Shown here: in pieces, positions 44,543 through 51,404 of the stretch | How positions within the stretch are numbered: the first letter of the stretch is position 1 | Layout of the letters: each line of letters opens with the position of its first letter | NCBI GenBank assembly: GCA_900472295.1 | Contig: UCIA01000029.1 | Span: forward strand, 1-64,000 | Source of the DNA: Hyphomicrobiales bacterium | Lineage (GTDB): Bacteria > Pseudomonadota > Alphaproteobacteria > Rhizobiales > Rhizobiaceae | Length of the DNA stretch: 64,000 bases | Reading direction: 5' to 3' | The notes under the pieces: model-generated | What the model saw: the letters and a program-made list of their open reading frames with translations, nothing else | The model's database searches: none | What the model was told of the DNA's origin: nothing | Program-made: the position numbers and the translations under genes

Positions 44543-45169
44543 ATGAGCATTTTGCAGAAGCTGGTGCTTGCCTCGGGTTCACCGCGCCGGATCGAACTGT
44601 TGCAGCAAGCCGGTATCGAGCCCGATCGCATCTTGCCGGCCGATGTCGACGAGACGCCGCTGCGTGCCGAGCATCCGCGCTCGCTGGCCAAGCGCCTGTC
44701 CAAGGAAAAGGCTGAGAAGGCGTTCGCCTCGCTGAAGAGCGAGGAGGACTATGAGCCGGGCTTCGTGCTGGCCGCCGATACGGTGGTTGCTGTCGGACGA
44801 CGTATCCTGCCCAAGGCCGAGACGCTGGACGACGCCGCCAATTGCCTTGGGCTCCTGTCCGGGCGTTCGCACCGTGTCTATTCCGGCATCTGCCTGATCA
44901 CGCCCGGCGGCAAGCTGCGCCAGAGGCTGGTCGAGTCCAGGGTGCGCTTCAAGCGGCTGCCGCGCGAGGAGATCGACGCCTATGTCGCCTCGGGCGAATG
45001 GCGCGGCAAGGCCGGTGGCTATGCCGTGCAGGGTCTTGCCGGTTCCTTCGTCGTCAAGCTGGTCGGTTCCTACACCAACATTGTTGGCCTGCCGCTCTAC
45101 GAGACGGTGGCGCTTCTGACCGGCGAGGGCTTCAAGGTGCACGTCAACTGGATGGCATCCCGGCCGTGA
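44543..45169 (+). CDS. maf: Maf-family nucleotide pyrophosphatase
   Basis: A 208-residue Maf protein that hydrolyses non-canonical or canonical nucleoside triphosphates to monophosphates. The opening LVLASGSPRRIELLQQAGI is the nucleotide-binding motif, and FVLAADTVVAVGRRILPKAE carries the catalytic aspartate. It starts 18 bases after infA and is coupled with it and yacG. Confidence 0.96.
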   Translation: MSILQKLVLASGSPRRIELLQQAGIEPDRILPADVDETPLRAEHPRSLAKRLSKEKAEKAFASLKSEEDYEPGFVLAADTVVAVGRRILPKAETLDDAANCLGLLSGRSHRVYSGICLITPGGKLRQRLVESRVRFKRLPREEIDAYVASGEWRGKAGGYAVQGLAGSFVVKLVGSYTNIVGLPLYETVALLTGEGFKVHVNWMASRP

Positions 45170-45188
45170 TTGAGCCGATGAGACAAGC

Positions 45189-45380
45189 ATGAGCCTGGAC
45201 GACAAAGTCACGCCGCTGCGCCCCAGGCGCCCCTGCCCCGAATGCGGCAAGCAATCGGCGCGCGAGACCTATCCGTTCTGCTCGACGCGCTGCAAGGACA
45301 TCGACTTAAACCGCTGGCTGAAAGGCGCTTACGTCATCACCGCACGGGATGACGAGGATGAGAGCGACGAGCCCAAATAA
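45189..45380 (+). CDS. yacG: DNA gyrase inhibitor YacG (zinc-binding)
   Basis: A 63-residue zinc protein with C-P-E-C near residues 16-19 and FCSTRCKDIDLNRWL near residue 31, the full C-x2-C-x11-C-x3-C site. YacG of Escherichia coli binds GyrB and blocks supercoiling. It begins 19 bases after maf. Confidence 0.94.
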   Translation: MSLDDKVTPLRPRRPCPECGKQSARETYPFCSTRCKDIDLNRWLKGAYVITARDDEDESDEPK

Positions 45381-45408
45381 GGAGTTGGGCGCGGGCACTG
45401 CGGCCTAA

Positions 45409-45544
45409 CTTCCTTCTCCCCGTTTACGGGGGGGAGGCGTGGTCCGCGAAGCGGACGAAATGCCAATTGCTTGGCTTTTCGAACGACGAACGCCCGAAGC
45501 GACAGCGAAGGGCACGTGCCGGCAGGCGGATGAGGGGCAGCGCC
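45409..45544. repeat. RIME-like palindromic element, about 135 bp
   Basis: CCTTCTCCCCGTTTACGGGG at the left and GGCAGGCGGATGAGGGGCAGCGCC at the right match parts of the element at 41081-41260. The middle has a CGTGGTCCGCGAAGCGGACG hairpin. It lies between yacG and tRNA-Phe. Confidence 0.75.
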
Positions 45545-45730
45545 GACTGCGAAAATCACTCCTTTGCCGGCACTGGTTAAGCCTCGTCACGTATCTGCGA
45601 CAATTGCCCGGAAAATCGCCCCTCAGGCGCTGGACAGGCGGAATTCCCGTGCTATAACCCACGCGCTTTCAAGGGGTGCCTCAAGGCGCTTTCCTGAAAT
45701 CCGGCCAGCGATATCTCGTTTGCCGGCGAG

Positions 45731-45806
<76 letters not shown>

Positions 45807-45822
45807 CCCTTCGCTCTTCGAG

Positions 45823-45892
45823 CTTCGGGTGGCAAGCCACCTGAAGATCGTTAGACGAAGGAGTGTCCTCCGAAGCCTTGGCGAAGGAGGAC
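45823..45892. repeat. Two adjacent hairpins after tRNA-Phe
   Basis: CTTCGGGTGGCAAGCCACCTGAAG (45823-45846) folds with a short loop. GTCCTCCGAAGCC...GGCGAAGGAGGAC (45865-45892) folds around TT. The second is a common Mesorhizobium palindrome. They may end the tRNA transcript, but neither has a T tract. Confidence 0.6.
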
Positions 45893-45934
45893 GGTCGGTT
45901 CGACTCAGAAATCGCCGTCATTGATGATCTAACC

Positions 45935-46438
45935 CTACGGCCGGCTCAAATTGATCTCGCTGATGACGATGTTCTTGCCGGTCGCCGGATCCTTGTCGGT
46001 TGTCGTCAGGCGCATGCCGTTGTCGCCAACCTTCTCCAGCTTCAGCTGGGCCGCCCGGTCGCCATTGACTTCCTTTGCCCAACGAATGCCAAGGACCAAA
46101 GCTTGGCCGGAGCGATTGCCGCTGAGGCCGGCGGGGCCCGTGCTCGATCCAGTGTATGTTCCCGAGTATGTTTCGCCATTCGTCTTCACGTCGGCGCCGA
46201 TGGCTCGTGAGAACACGACGTAGCCCGTACATTTGCCATCAAGCGACAGCGAGCTCTCCGTCGCGTTGGACGCGAATTTGCAATTGATCTTGATGGGCTT
46301 GGCGTCAGCGTCGGTCTTGACCGTGCCCTTGCCGACCCAACTGCCGGCGAACGATTTCAGAAAATCGCCGTCATCGGCATTGGCAGGCACCGCGCTGCAG
46401 AGCATCGCCGCCGCCAACCATCCAAGGGACTTCTTCAT
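45935..46438 (-). CDS. Exported small protein of unknown function
   Basis: A 167-residue protein with a signal peptide (KKSLGWLAAAMLCSAVPANA, cleaved near residue 22). The mature part, FLKSFAGSWVGKGTVKT, then CKFASNATESSLSLDGKC and SGTYTGSSTGPAGLSGNRSG, looks like a small lipocalin-like beta barrel (THAP4/DUF-type heme- or ligand-binding folds begin with a similar LxGxWxGxG). The two cysteines could form a disulphide. The start is set by GGAGGA just ahead of 46438. It lies 32 bases after the host-attachment-like gene on the same strand. Confidence 0.7.
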   Translation of the reverse strand: MKKSLGWLAAAMLCSAVPANADDGDFLKSFAGSWVGKGTVKTDADAKPIKINCKFASNATESSLSLDGKCTGYVVFSRAIGADVKTNGETYSGTYTGSSTGPAGLSGNRSGQALVLGIRWAKEVNGDRAAQLKLEKVGDNGMRLTTTDKDPATGKNIVISEINLSRP

Positions 46439-46470
46439 GATGAGTATCCTCCAATTCAGCATAGGCGCCG

Positions 46471-46875
46471 TTAGGCGCCGGCAACTGCCTTCTCAATCTC
46501 CTGGGCCGAATGGCCGGTGAGATCCTTGGCGATTTCGCCAATGAGCACGGCTGTGAGTTTCTGATGGTAGTGCTTGCGCAGTTCGCCAAGCGTTCGGGGC
46601 GCGGCGATGATGATCAGATTGTCGATCTGCCCGCCAAGAACCTGCCGGTTGAGCAGCTCGGCGGTTCCCGCCGCGAAGCTGTCTTCCTCGATACGACTGC
46701 TGTCCGGGTTGGCGGAGCTGCTCTGATGCCGGGCGCCGGATCCCTTGTTCTTGTTTGACACATCCTCAACCGCCGAGGCCGTCAGGCTGGGATTGGCTTC
46801 GTCTCCCGAATTGCGGAACAGATTGAGCTTTTCGCCATCGGCTACGGCTACGGTCGCTCCCTTGGGGATATCCAT
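46471..46875 (-). CDS. Host attachment family protein
   Basis: A 134-residue protein of the family named for attachment to host cells (AtsE-like). It has WV-type opening IPKGATVAVADGEKLNLFRN, the middle block FAAGTAELLNRQVLGGQIDNLIIIAAPRTLGELRKHYH and the end LIGEIAKDLTGHSAQEIEKAV, all typical. The fold is related to ribosome-associated eRF1-like domains; the real activity is not known, and the family name rests on one Agrobacterium gene. It may be cotranscribed with the exported protein downstream. Confidence 0.82.
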   Translation of the reverse strand: MDIPKGATVAVADGEKLNLFRNSGDEANPSLTASAVEDVSNKNKGSGARHQSSSANPDSSRIEEDSFAAGTAELLNRQVLGGQIDNLIIIAAPRTLGELRKHYHQKLTAVLIGEIAKDLTGHSAQEIEKAVAGA

Positions 46876-47100
46876 TTTTATCGGTCTCCGAGATTGCGTT
46901 AGTCGTCGGCAAATCCGTTCGATAGCCTGCTAACGTCAGTCTCAACGCTTCAACGCGCAATTGGATGCCTCGGGCATCCAGTCTTCATGCCATCGCGGTT
47001 TGGTTTGAAAGCTGGATCGCCCTGAGCGCGCCGCTAGCCCCTCGCCGAAATCCCTTTGCGCAAATCAGCCGAACGGCGGATTTGTTTTGCTTGGCACCCC

Positions 47101-47143
47101 CCTCCTCCTAGGGCAAACTGCCTGTCGGGGCTGCAGGAGGAGA
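47101..47143 (+). promoter_or_regulatory. Self-complementary leader that can hide the ribosome binding site
   Basis: CTCCTCCT (47102-47109 region) is the exact complement of AGGAGGAG (47136-47143), which is the ribosome binding site of the gene at 47145. Between them GGGCA/TGCC can pair as well. In RNA the leader could fold so that the site is blocked. Confidence 0.5.
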
Positions 47144-47144
47144 A

Positions 47145-47603
47145 ATGCGAGCACGCGCAGCTACGATCGGCGATCTCGAAGGTGTTTTCCGGGATCTGTC
47201 CACGCGAATGTCGGACGAGTATGTGGCCGCCGGCAAGGACAGCAAGGTCGCCTACGACAATCTGATGATGAATCTGAAGGAAGGCCGGGCGCACGCGCTG
47301 GTCGAGGGCGACAAGACGGTGGCGATTATCGCCTGGCATGAGAACAGCGACGCCGCCGACACGCTGTTTGCCGCGCAGGAAGGTTTTTTCAACGCCGCGA
47401 CCGTGCGCTTCTGCAGGCGCCACATTCGCCACATCCAGGCGCTGGCCGGCAACCTCCCTATCCATTCGCGCAGCTGGCTGCCGCGGGCCGATGTCGCCAA
47501 ATGGTTTCGCGTCATCGGCTATGTCGAAAGCGGCCAGGAGAACGGCGCCACTGTGTTCGAGCTGCCGCCGGCGCGGGCGGCGGCAGCCGCGCGTGCCGCG
47601 TAG
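47145..47603 (+). CDS. Putative GNAT-like acetyltransferase
   Basis: A 152-residue protein. The opening RARAATIGDLEGVFRDLSTRMSDEY and the closing KWFRVIGYVESG resemble the first strand and last strand-helix of GNAT proteins, but the acetyl-CoA loop (R/Q-x2-G-x-G/A) is not obvious. The C-terminus is Ala/Arg-rich and probably disordered. AGGAGGAG lies two bases ahead of the ATG region. Function is not known; a phage-type origin is possible because similar short GNATs occur in phage genomes. Confidence 0.5.
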   Translation: MRARAATIGDLEGVFRDLSTRMSDEYVAAGKDSKVAYDNLMMNLKEGRAHALVEGDKTVAIIAWHENSDAADTLFAAQEGFFNAATVRFCRRHIRHIQALAGNLPIHSRSWLPRADVAKWFRVIGYVESGQENGATVFELPPARAAAAARAA

Positions 47604-47622
47604 GGCAGGCAGGACGCACTCA

Positions 47623-47883
47623 TTAAAAAGCCACCGCTCGACACGGCGGTGGCTCGTGTTTGCCTGCTTTGGACTTGGATTTCCGGCTGTCGAGCGCCTC
47701 GAAAATCACCCGTTCCAAGGAACCGAACTCTTCTTCGATCTCACTGACTTCGAGGCCGAGATGCCGCGCATCCAGGGCAGCCTGCGTGGTCAGTGTTCGA
47801 GCTGTCGACCTGTCGGCAGGCAGCTCGCCGGGCAAATGCTCGTGTATCCAGCCTTGCAGAAAATCGGCGCCGCGCTCGCTCAT
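47623..47883 (-). CDS. DUF768 family protein
   Basis: An 86-residue protein matching DUF768, a family I know almost only from Mesorhizobium. The pattern MSERGADFLQGWIHEHL, LTTQAALDARHLGLEVSEIEEEFGSLERVIFEAL is characteristic. Function is unknown. It lies 26 bases downstream of the RiPP-like precursor on the same strand, so the two may share a transcript. Confidence 0.75.
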   Translation of the reverse strand: MSERGADFLQGWIHEHLPGELPADRSTARTLTTQAALDARHLGLEVSEIEEEFGSLERVIFEALDSRKSKSKAGKHEPPPCRAVAF

Positions 47884-47909
47884 GGATTTATGCTCCTGCG
47901 TTTCGAGGG

Positions 47910-48008
47910 CTAATTACCTAGAATTATCCCGGAGGCGAAAATCTGGGCCGTCACGCTGGTGAGCCTGCCGCGCTTCACAAGTGTCGGTTTTTCATAGATT
48001 TTCTTCAT
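47910..48008 (-). CDS. Short peptide with RiPP (lasso-type) leader motif
   Basis: A 32-residue peptide. Residues 5-20 read YEKPTLVKRGRLTSVT, which fits exactly the Y-x2-P-x-L-x3-G-x5-T pattern of lasso-peptide leaders, where Y-P-L bind the recognition element (RRE) and the threonine is next to last in the leader. If cut after residue 21, the core would be QIFASGIILGN. That core has no Asp or Glu at positions 7-9, so a classic lasso ring cannot form. AAAGG lies eight bases ahead of the ATG. No protease, RRE or cyclase gene is visible in the window, so it is an orphan. The DUF768 gene follows after 26 bases. Confidence 0.6.
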   Translation of the reverse strand: MKKIYEKPTLVKRGRLTSVTAQIFASGIILGN

Positions 48009-48221
48009 GGTCGTGCCTTTCGCGACAGATCGCTCGTCAGCAACAACGTCTTGCGCCGGGCCGTGTTCCATGGCCGCCTGCCCGGTGTCCGACCACCAAT
48101 TGAGAGCGGCCTGGACCTTTCGCCCCCGGTAAACCCTGATGTTCGTGCCGGGCAGGTTGCGAAGCCATTGCCGGGCGTGGCATCTGTCGGTGCCGATTAT
48201 TGGGATGGCAAGGCAGAGATC

Positions 48222-48974
48222 ATGACACGGCCGCCAAACCGACAACCCGCCGCCAAGGCTGGCGTCAGCCTGAACCGGGCGCTTTCCAAACTTGGCCTGT
48301 GCTCGCGCAAGCAGGCCGAGTTGCTGATCGCCGAGGGCCGCGTGCGGGTCGGCGGCAAGGTGGTGCGCGATGCAGCGCTGCGTGTCGACCTCGACCGCGA
48401 CCGCATCGCCGTCGACGGCGAGCGCGTTGCTGCCGAGGCAAAAGTCTATCTGATGGTCAACAAGCCGCGCGGGCTGGTCACCACCCGCGACGATCCGCAG
48501 GCGCGCGGCACCGTCTATGACTGCCTTGCCGGGCTCGACCTGCCTTTCGTGTCGCCGGTCGGCCGCCTCGACAAGGCCAGCGAAGGCCTGCTGCTGATGA
48601 CCAATGATACACGCTGGGCCAACCGCCTGCTCGATCCGGCCTCGCATGTCGCCAAGACCTATCACGTGCAGATCGGCACCGCGCCCGACGAGGCGATGCT
48701 GGCGCGGTTTCGTGACGGCGCTGTCGTCGACGGCGAGTTGCTGAGCGCAAGCTCGATCGACATGCTGCGCAGCGGCGGCCGCACCGCCTGGCTGGAAATC
48801 GTGCTAGACGAGGGCCGCAACCGCCAGATCCGCCGCCTGCTCGGGGCTTTCGATGTCGAGGTGCTGAGGCTGGTCAGGGTGGCGATCGGCGGCTTGCTGC
48901 TGGGTGAGCTCGCCAAGGGCAAGGCGCGACATCTGACGGCGGAGGAGCTGGCGCTGCTGGCGCGCGCGGGGTAG
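48222..48974 (+). CDS. Pseudouridine synthase, RsuA/RluB/E/F family
   Basis: A 250-residue enzyme that isomerises a uridine in rRNA. An S4 RNA-binding domain (SLNRALSKLGLCSRKQAELLIAEGRVRVGGKVV) is followed by the catalytic domain with VNKPRGLVTTRDD and the catalytic aspartate in GRLDKASEGLLLMTND. The late EGRNRQIRRLLGAFDVEVLRLVR block is also typical. Closest in layout to RluB/RluE-like members; the target base is not certain. The ATG at 48222 begins the typical basic N-terminus. Confidence 0.92.
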   Translation: MTRPPNRQPAAKAGVSLNRALSKLGLCSRKQAELLIAEGRVRVGGKVVRDAALRVDLDRDRIAVDGERVAAEAKVYLMVNKPRGLVTTRDDPQARGTVYDCLAGLDLPFVSPVGRLDKASEGLLLMTNDTRWANRLLDPASHVAKTYHVQIGTAPDEAMLARFRDGAVVDGELLSASSIDMLRSGGRTAWLEIVLDEGRNRQIRRLLGAFDVEVLRLVRVAIGGLLLGELAKGKARHLTAEELALLARAG

Positions 48975-48978
48975 CCCA

Positions 48979-49085
48979 CTCACCCGGACCTCTCCCCGAG
49001 GGGAGAGGAGGCTGGCACCGGCGTTGGCGTCTCTTCTCCCCTCGGGGAGAAGGTGGCCGCGAAGCGGCCGGATGAGGGGGCTGGC
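48979..49085. repeat. RIME-like palindromic element
   Basis: CCTCTCCCCGAGGGGAGAGG (left) and CTTCTCCCCTCGGGGAGAAG (right) are tandem hairpins followed by GGTGGCCGCGAAGCGGCC. They belong to the same family of GC-rich intergenic repeats as at 41081 and 58312. It lies between two convergent genes. Confidence 0.75.
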
Positions 49086-49112
49086 ACTGCCGGAAAGAGG
49101 TCCCGCAAAAAC

Positions 49113-49691
49113 CTACTTCTGGTTCCACTTCCGAATAACCGGCTCGGTCAAATCGTGCTCATAGCCGAGGATGCTGAGGCTCGCCGTATCCAGCACGAAA
49201 TGCGCGCCGCCTTCGGGCGGCAGGCCGAGCCAGCGCGCGGCCAGCACGCGCAGGAAGTGCGAGCTTGAAAACACCAGCACGCTGCCCTCGATGGCGCGCA
49301 GCCCGGCAATGATCCTGTCGGCACGGGCGCCGACATCGGCGGCCGTTTCGCCACTGGGACAGCCGTCGCGAAACAACTGCCAGCCGGGGCGCTCAACCAG
49401 AATCTCCTTGGTCTTCACGCCTTCATAGGCGCCATAGTCCCATTCCTGGAGGTCGTCCTTCTTGACGGCGGAAGCGCCGAAGCCGGCCAGCGTGCAGGTG
49501 TTGAAGGCGCGCTGCGACGGGCTCGACCAGACAGCCTTGACGGACAGGCCCCTGAGGCGGTCGGCGACACCGCGCGCGGCCGCCTCGCCCGCCAGCGTCA
49601 GCGGAATATCGGTGCGGCCGGTGTGCTTTCCCGAAGCGCTCCATTCGGTCTCACCGTGACGGACGAGATAGATTTCGGGATACGCGCTCAT
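49113..49691 (-). CDS. Histidine phosphatase family protein
   Basis: A 192-residue enzyme of the phosphoglycerate-mutase-like branch. The RHG motif is in IYLVRHGETEWSASGKHTGRTDIPLT, the acidic pair in EWDYGAYEG, and the second histidine in VFSSSHFLRVLAARWLGL. This makes it a likely phosphatase on a small phosphate ester; the substrate is unknown. It stands alone. Confidence 0.9.
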   Translation of the reverse strand: MSAYPEIYLVRHGETEWSASGKHTGRTDIPLTLAGEAAARGVADRLRGLSVKAVWSSPSQRAFNTCTLAGFGASAVKKDDLQEWDYGAYEGVKTKEILVERPGWQLFRDGCPSGETAADVGARADRIIAGLRAIEGSVLVFSSSHFLRVLAARWLGLPPEGGAHFVLDTASLSILGYEHDLTEPVIRKWNQK

Positions 49692-49782
49692 TCGCTGACC
49701 TTCGTTTGGAAAACCGCCCGCACCCTAGCCGGGAAGGCCCAGCCTGCACCAGCCGTGCCGCGCCCCGGCACCAAAACAAAAA

Positions 49783-49808
49783 GCCGCAGCCGGCGAACCG
49801 GCTGCGGC
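49783..49808. terminator. Rho-independent terminator of dctA
   Basis: GCCGCAGCCGG pairs with CCGGCTGCGGC around CGAA. On the minus strand the stem is followed by a T tract (TTTTTG), placing it about 30 bases after the dctA stop. Confidence 0.85.
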
Positions 49809-49836
49809 CTCATGGACGAATGTCTGCGTTCAGCAA

Positions 49837-51171
49837 TCAGGCGGGCTGGAGATCGCCCGACAGCGCCAGATCGGCTTCCTCCGACAAGGTGCCGGCCATG
49901 GCGGCGGCGAACTTCGTCTGGTCGAGTTCGCCTTCCCAGCGCGCCACGACGATGGTCGCCACCGCATTGCCGACAAAGTTGGTCAGCGCGCGGCATTCCG
50001 ACATGAAGCGGTCGACGCCGAGGATCAGCGCCATGCCGGCAACCGGCACCGAAGGCACCACCGAAAGCGTGGCGGCGAGCGTGATGAAGCCGGCGCCGGT
50101 GATGCCGGCGGCACCCTTGGAGCTCAGCATGGCGACGAGCAGCAGCAGGATCTGGTCGCTATAGGTGAGCGGCGTGTCGGTCGCCTGGGCGATGAACAAA
50201 GCGGCCAGCGTCATGTAGATGTTGGTGCCGTCGAGGTTGAAGGAATAGCCGGTCGGAACGACCAGGCCGACCACCGAACGGTTGCAGCCGGCGCGCTCCA
50301 TCTTGGCCATCAGGCCGGGCAAAGCCGCTTCCGAGGACGAGGTGCCGAGCACCAGCAGCAGCTCTTCCTTGATGTAGCGGATCAAGGCAAGGATCGAGAA
50401 GCCGTTGTACCAGGCCACGGTGCCAAGCACGACCAGCACGAAGAACAGCGACGTCAGGTAGAAGGTGCCTATCAGCATTGCCAGATTGGCGATCGACCCG
50501 ATGCCGTATTTGCCGACGGTGAAGGCCATGGCGCCGAAGGCGCCGATGGGAGCGGCCTTCATCAGGATGGCGACGAGGCGGAAGATCGGCGAGGTCAGCG
50601 CCTGCAGGAAATCGACGACCGGGCGGCCGCGATCGCCGACCATGGCAAGCGAAATGCCGAACAGCACCGAGAAGAACAGCACCTGCAGGATGTCGCCTTG
50701 TGCGAAGGCGCCGGTGATGGTGTCGGGGATGATGTTGAGGAGGAAGCCGACGATGGACGTGTCATGCGCCTTCTCGGTGAAGGTCGCGACCTTCGAGGGA
50801 TCGAGCGTCGCCGCATTGATGTGCATGCCGGCGCCCGGCTGGACGACATTGGAGACGACCAGGCCGACGACCAGCGCCAGCGTCGAGAAGACCAGGAAGT
50901 AAATCATCGCCTTGCCGGCGACGCGGCCGACCTTTTTGAGGTCGGAGACGCCGGCAATGCCGGTGGTCACCGTCAGGAAGATGACCGGCGCGATCACCAT
51001 CTTGACCAGCTTGATGAAGGCATCGCCGAGCGGCTTCAGCGACGCCCCGAGTTCGGGATAGAAGTGACCGAGCAGCACGCCGGCGGCGATCGCCGTCAGG
51101 ACCTGCACGTAGAGATGGCGGTAGAAAGGTACCTTGCCGCGCGGTTCCGCGGCAGCGAATGCTGGCTGCAT
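49837..51171 (-). CDS. dctA: C4-dicarboxylate:cation symporter
   Basis: A 444-residue DctA of the DAACS family, which imports succinate, fumarate and malate. Conserved parts include LGHFYPELGASLKPLGDAFIKLVKMVIAPVIFLTVTTGIA, the serine-rich hairpin LVLGTSSSEAALPGLM, and the substrate/cation block PTGYSFNLDGTNIYMTLAALFIAQA. The ATG at 51171 has GGAGGA five bases ahead; a second ATG at 51183 overlaps that site. A sigma-54 promoter lies about 100 bases upstream. In nodule bacteria this transporter feeds nitrogen fixation. Confidence 0.97.
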   Translation of the reverse strand: MQPAFAAAEPRGKVPFYRHLYVQVLTAIAAGVLLGHFYPELGASLKPLGDAFIKLVKMVIAPVIFLTVTTGIAGVSDLKKVGRVAGKAMIYFLVFSTLALVVGLVVSNVVQPGAGMHINAATLDPSKVATFTEKAHDTSIVGFLLNIIPDTITGAFAQGDILQVLFFSVLFGISLAMVGDRGRPVVDFLQALTSPIFRLVAILMKAAPIGAFGAMAFTVGKYGIGSIANLAMLIGTFYLTSLFFVLVVLGTVAWYNGFSILALIRYIKEELLLVLGTSSSEAALPGLMAKMERAGCNRSVVGLVVPTGYSFNLDGTNIYMTLAALFIAQATDTPLTYSDQILLLLVAMLSSKGAAGITGAGFITLAATLSVVPSVPVAGMALILGVDRFMSECRALTNFVGNAVATIVVARWEGELDQTKFAAAMAGTLSEEADLALSGDLQPA

Positions 51172-51255
51172 GACGTCCTCCATGACGCCCCGATCGAAAA
51201 GCTCGACCTCCCGGGGCAATTGTTTCAGCAGCCTTGCGACTGCCAAGCAGGTCAT

Positions 51256-51271
51256 TGCAACTGCCGTGCCA
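51256..51271 (-). promoter_or_regulatory. Sigma-54 promoter of dctA
   Basis: Read on the minus strand: TGGCACG-GCAG-TTGCA, a perfect match to the TGGCACG-N4-TTGC(A/T) consensus with correct GG and GC spacing. It lies about 85 bases before the dctA ATG. The expected start of transcription is near 51245. Confidence 0.92.
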
Positions 51272-51346
51272 GACTGCGCGGAAAGACCGACGCCATTGAT
51301 TTTATTGATTATTCCGGCCCGATCGAGAATGGCGCCGCTGGGGCAG

Positions 51347-51364
51347 CGTGCGGACATCCGCATG
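51347..51364. promoter_or_regulatory. DctD-binding-like upstream site 1
   Basis: CGTGCGGACATCCGCATG is a near-perfect dyad that resembles the rhizobial DctD site TGTGCGGAAATCCGCACA. It is centred about 110 bases upstream of the predicted dctA start of transcription. Confidence 0.75.
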
Positions 51365-51378
51365 GGCGAATTGTGCTT

Positions 51379-51396
51379 TGTGCGAAATCATGCACA
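51379..51396. promoter_or_regulatory. DctD-binding-like upstream site 2
   Basis: TGTGCGAAATCATGCACA, flanked by TT/AA to give TTTGTGC...GCACAAA, is a second dyad of the same type, about 32 bases (three helical turns) from site 1. It ends eight bases before the dctB ATG, so it also occupies the leader of dctBD. Confidence 0.8.
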
Positions 51397-51404
51397 AATG
51401 AAGG

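Noticed and set aside
46876..47100. Possible small gene or RNA between the host-attachment gene and the GNAT-like gene
   Set aside because: Only a short TGGATGCCTCGGGCATCCA hairpin is visible; there is no frame with a start signal.
48051..48221. N-terminal extension of the pseudouridine synthase
   Set aside because: The conserved protein starts at 48222; the extension lies in the divergent promoter region with the peptide gene.
47910..48665. 251-codon minus-strand frame containing the RiPP-like peptide
   Set aside because: The upstream part is antisense to the pseudouridine synthase; only the last 32 codons, with their own ATG and ribosome binding site, look real.
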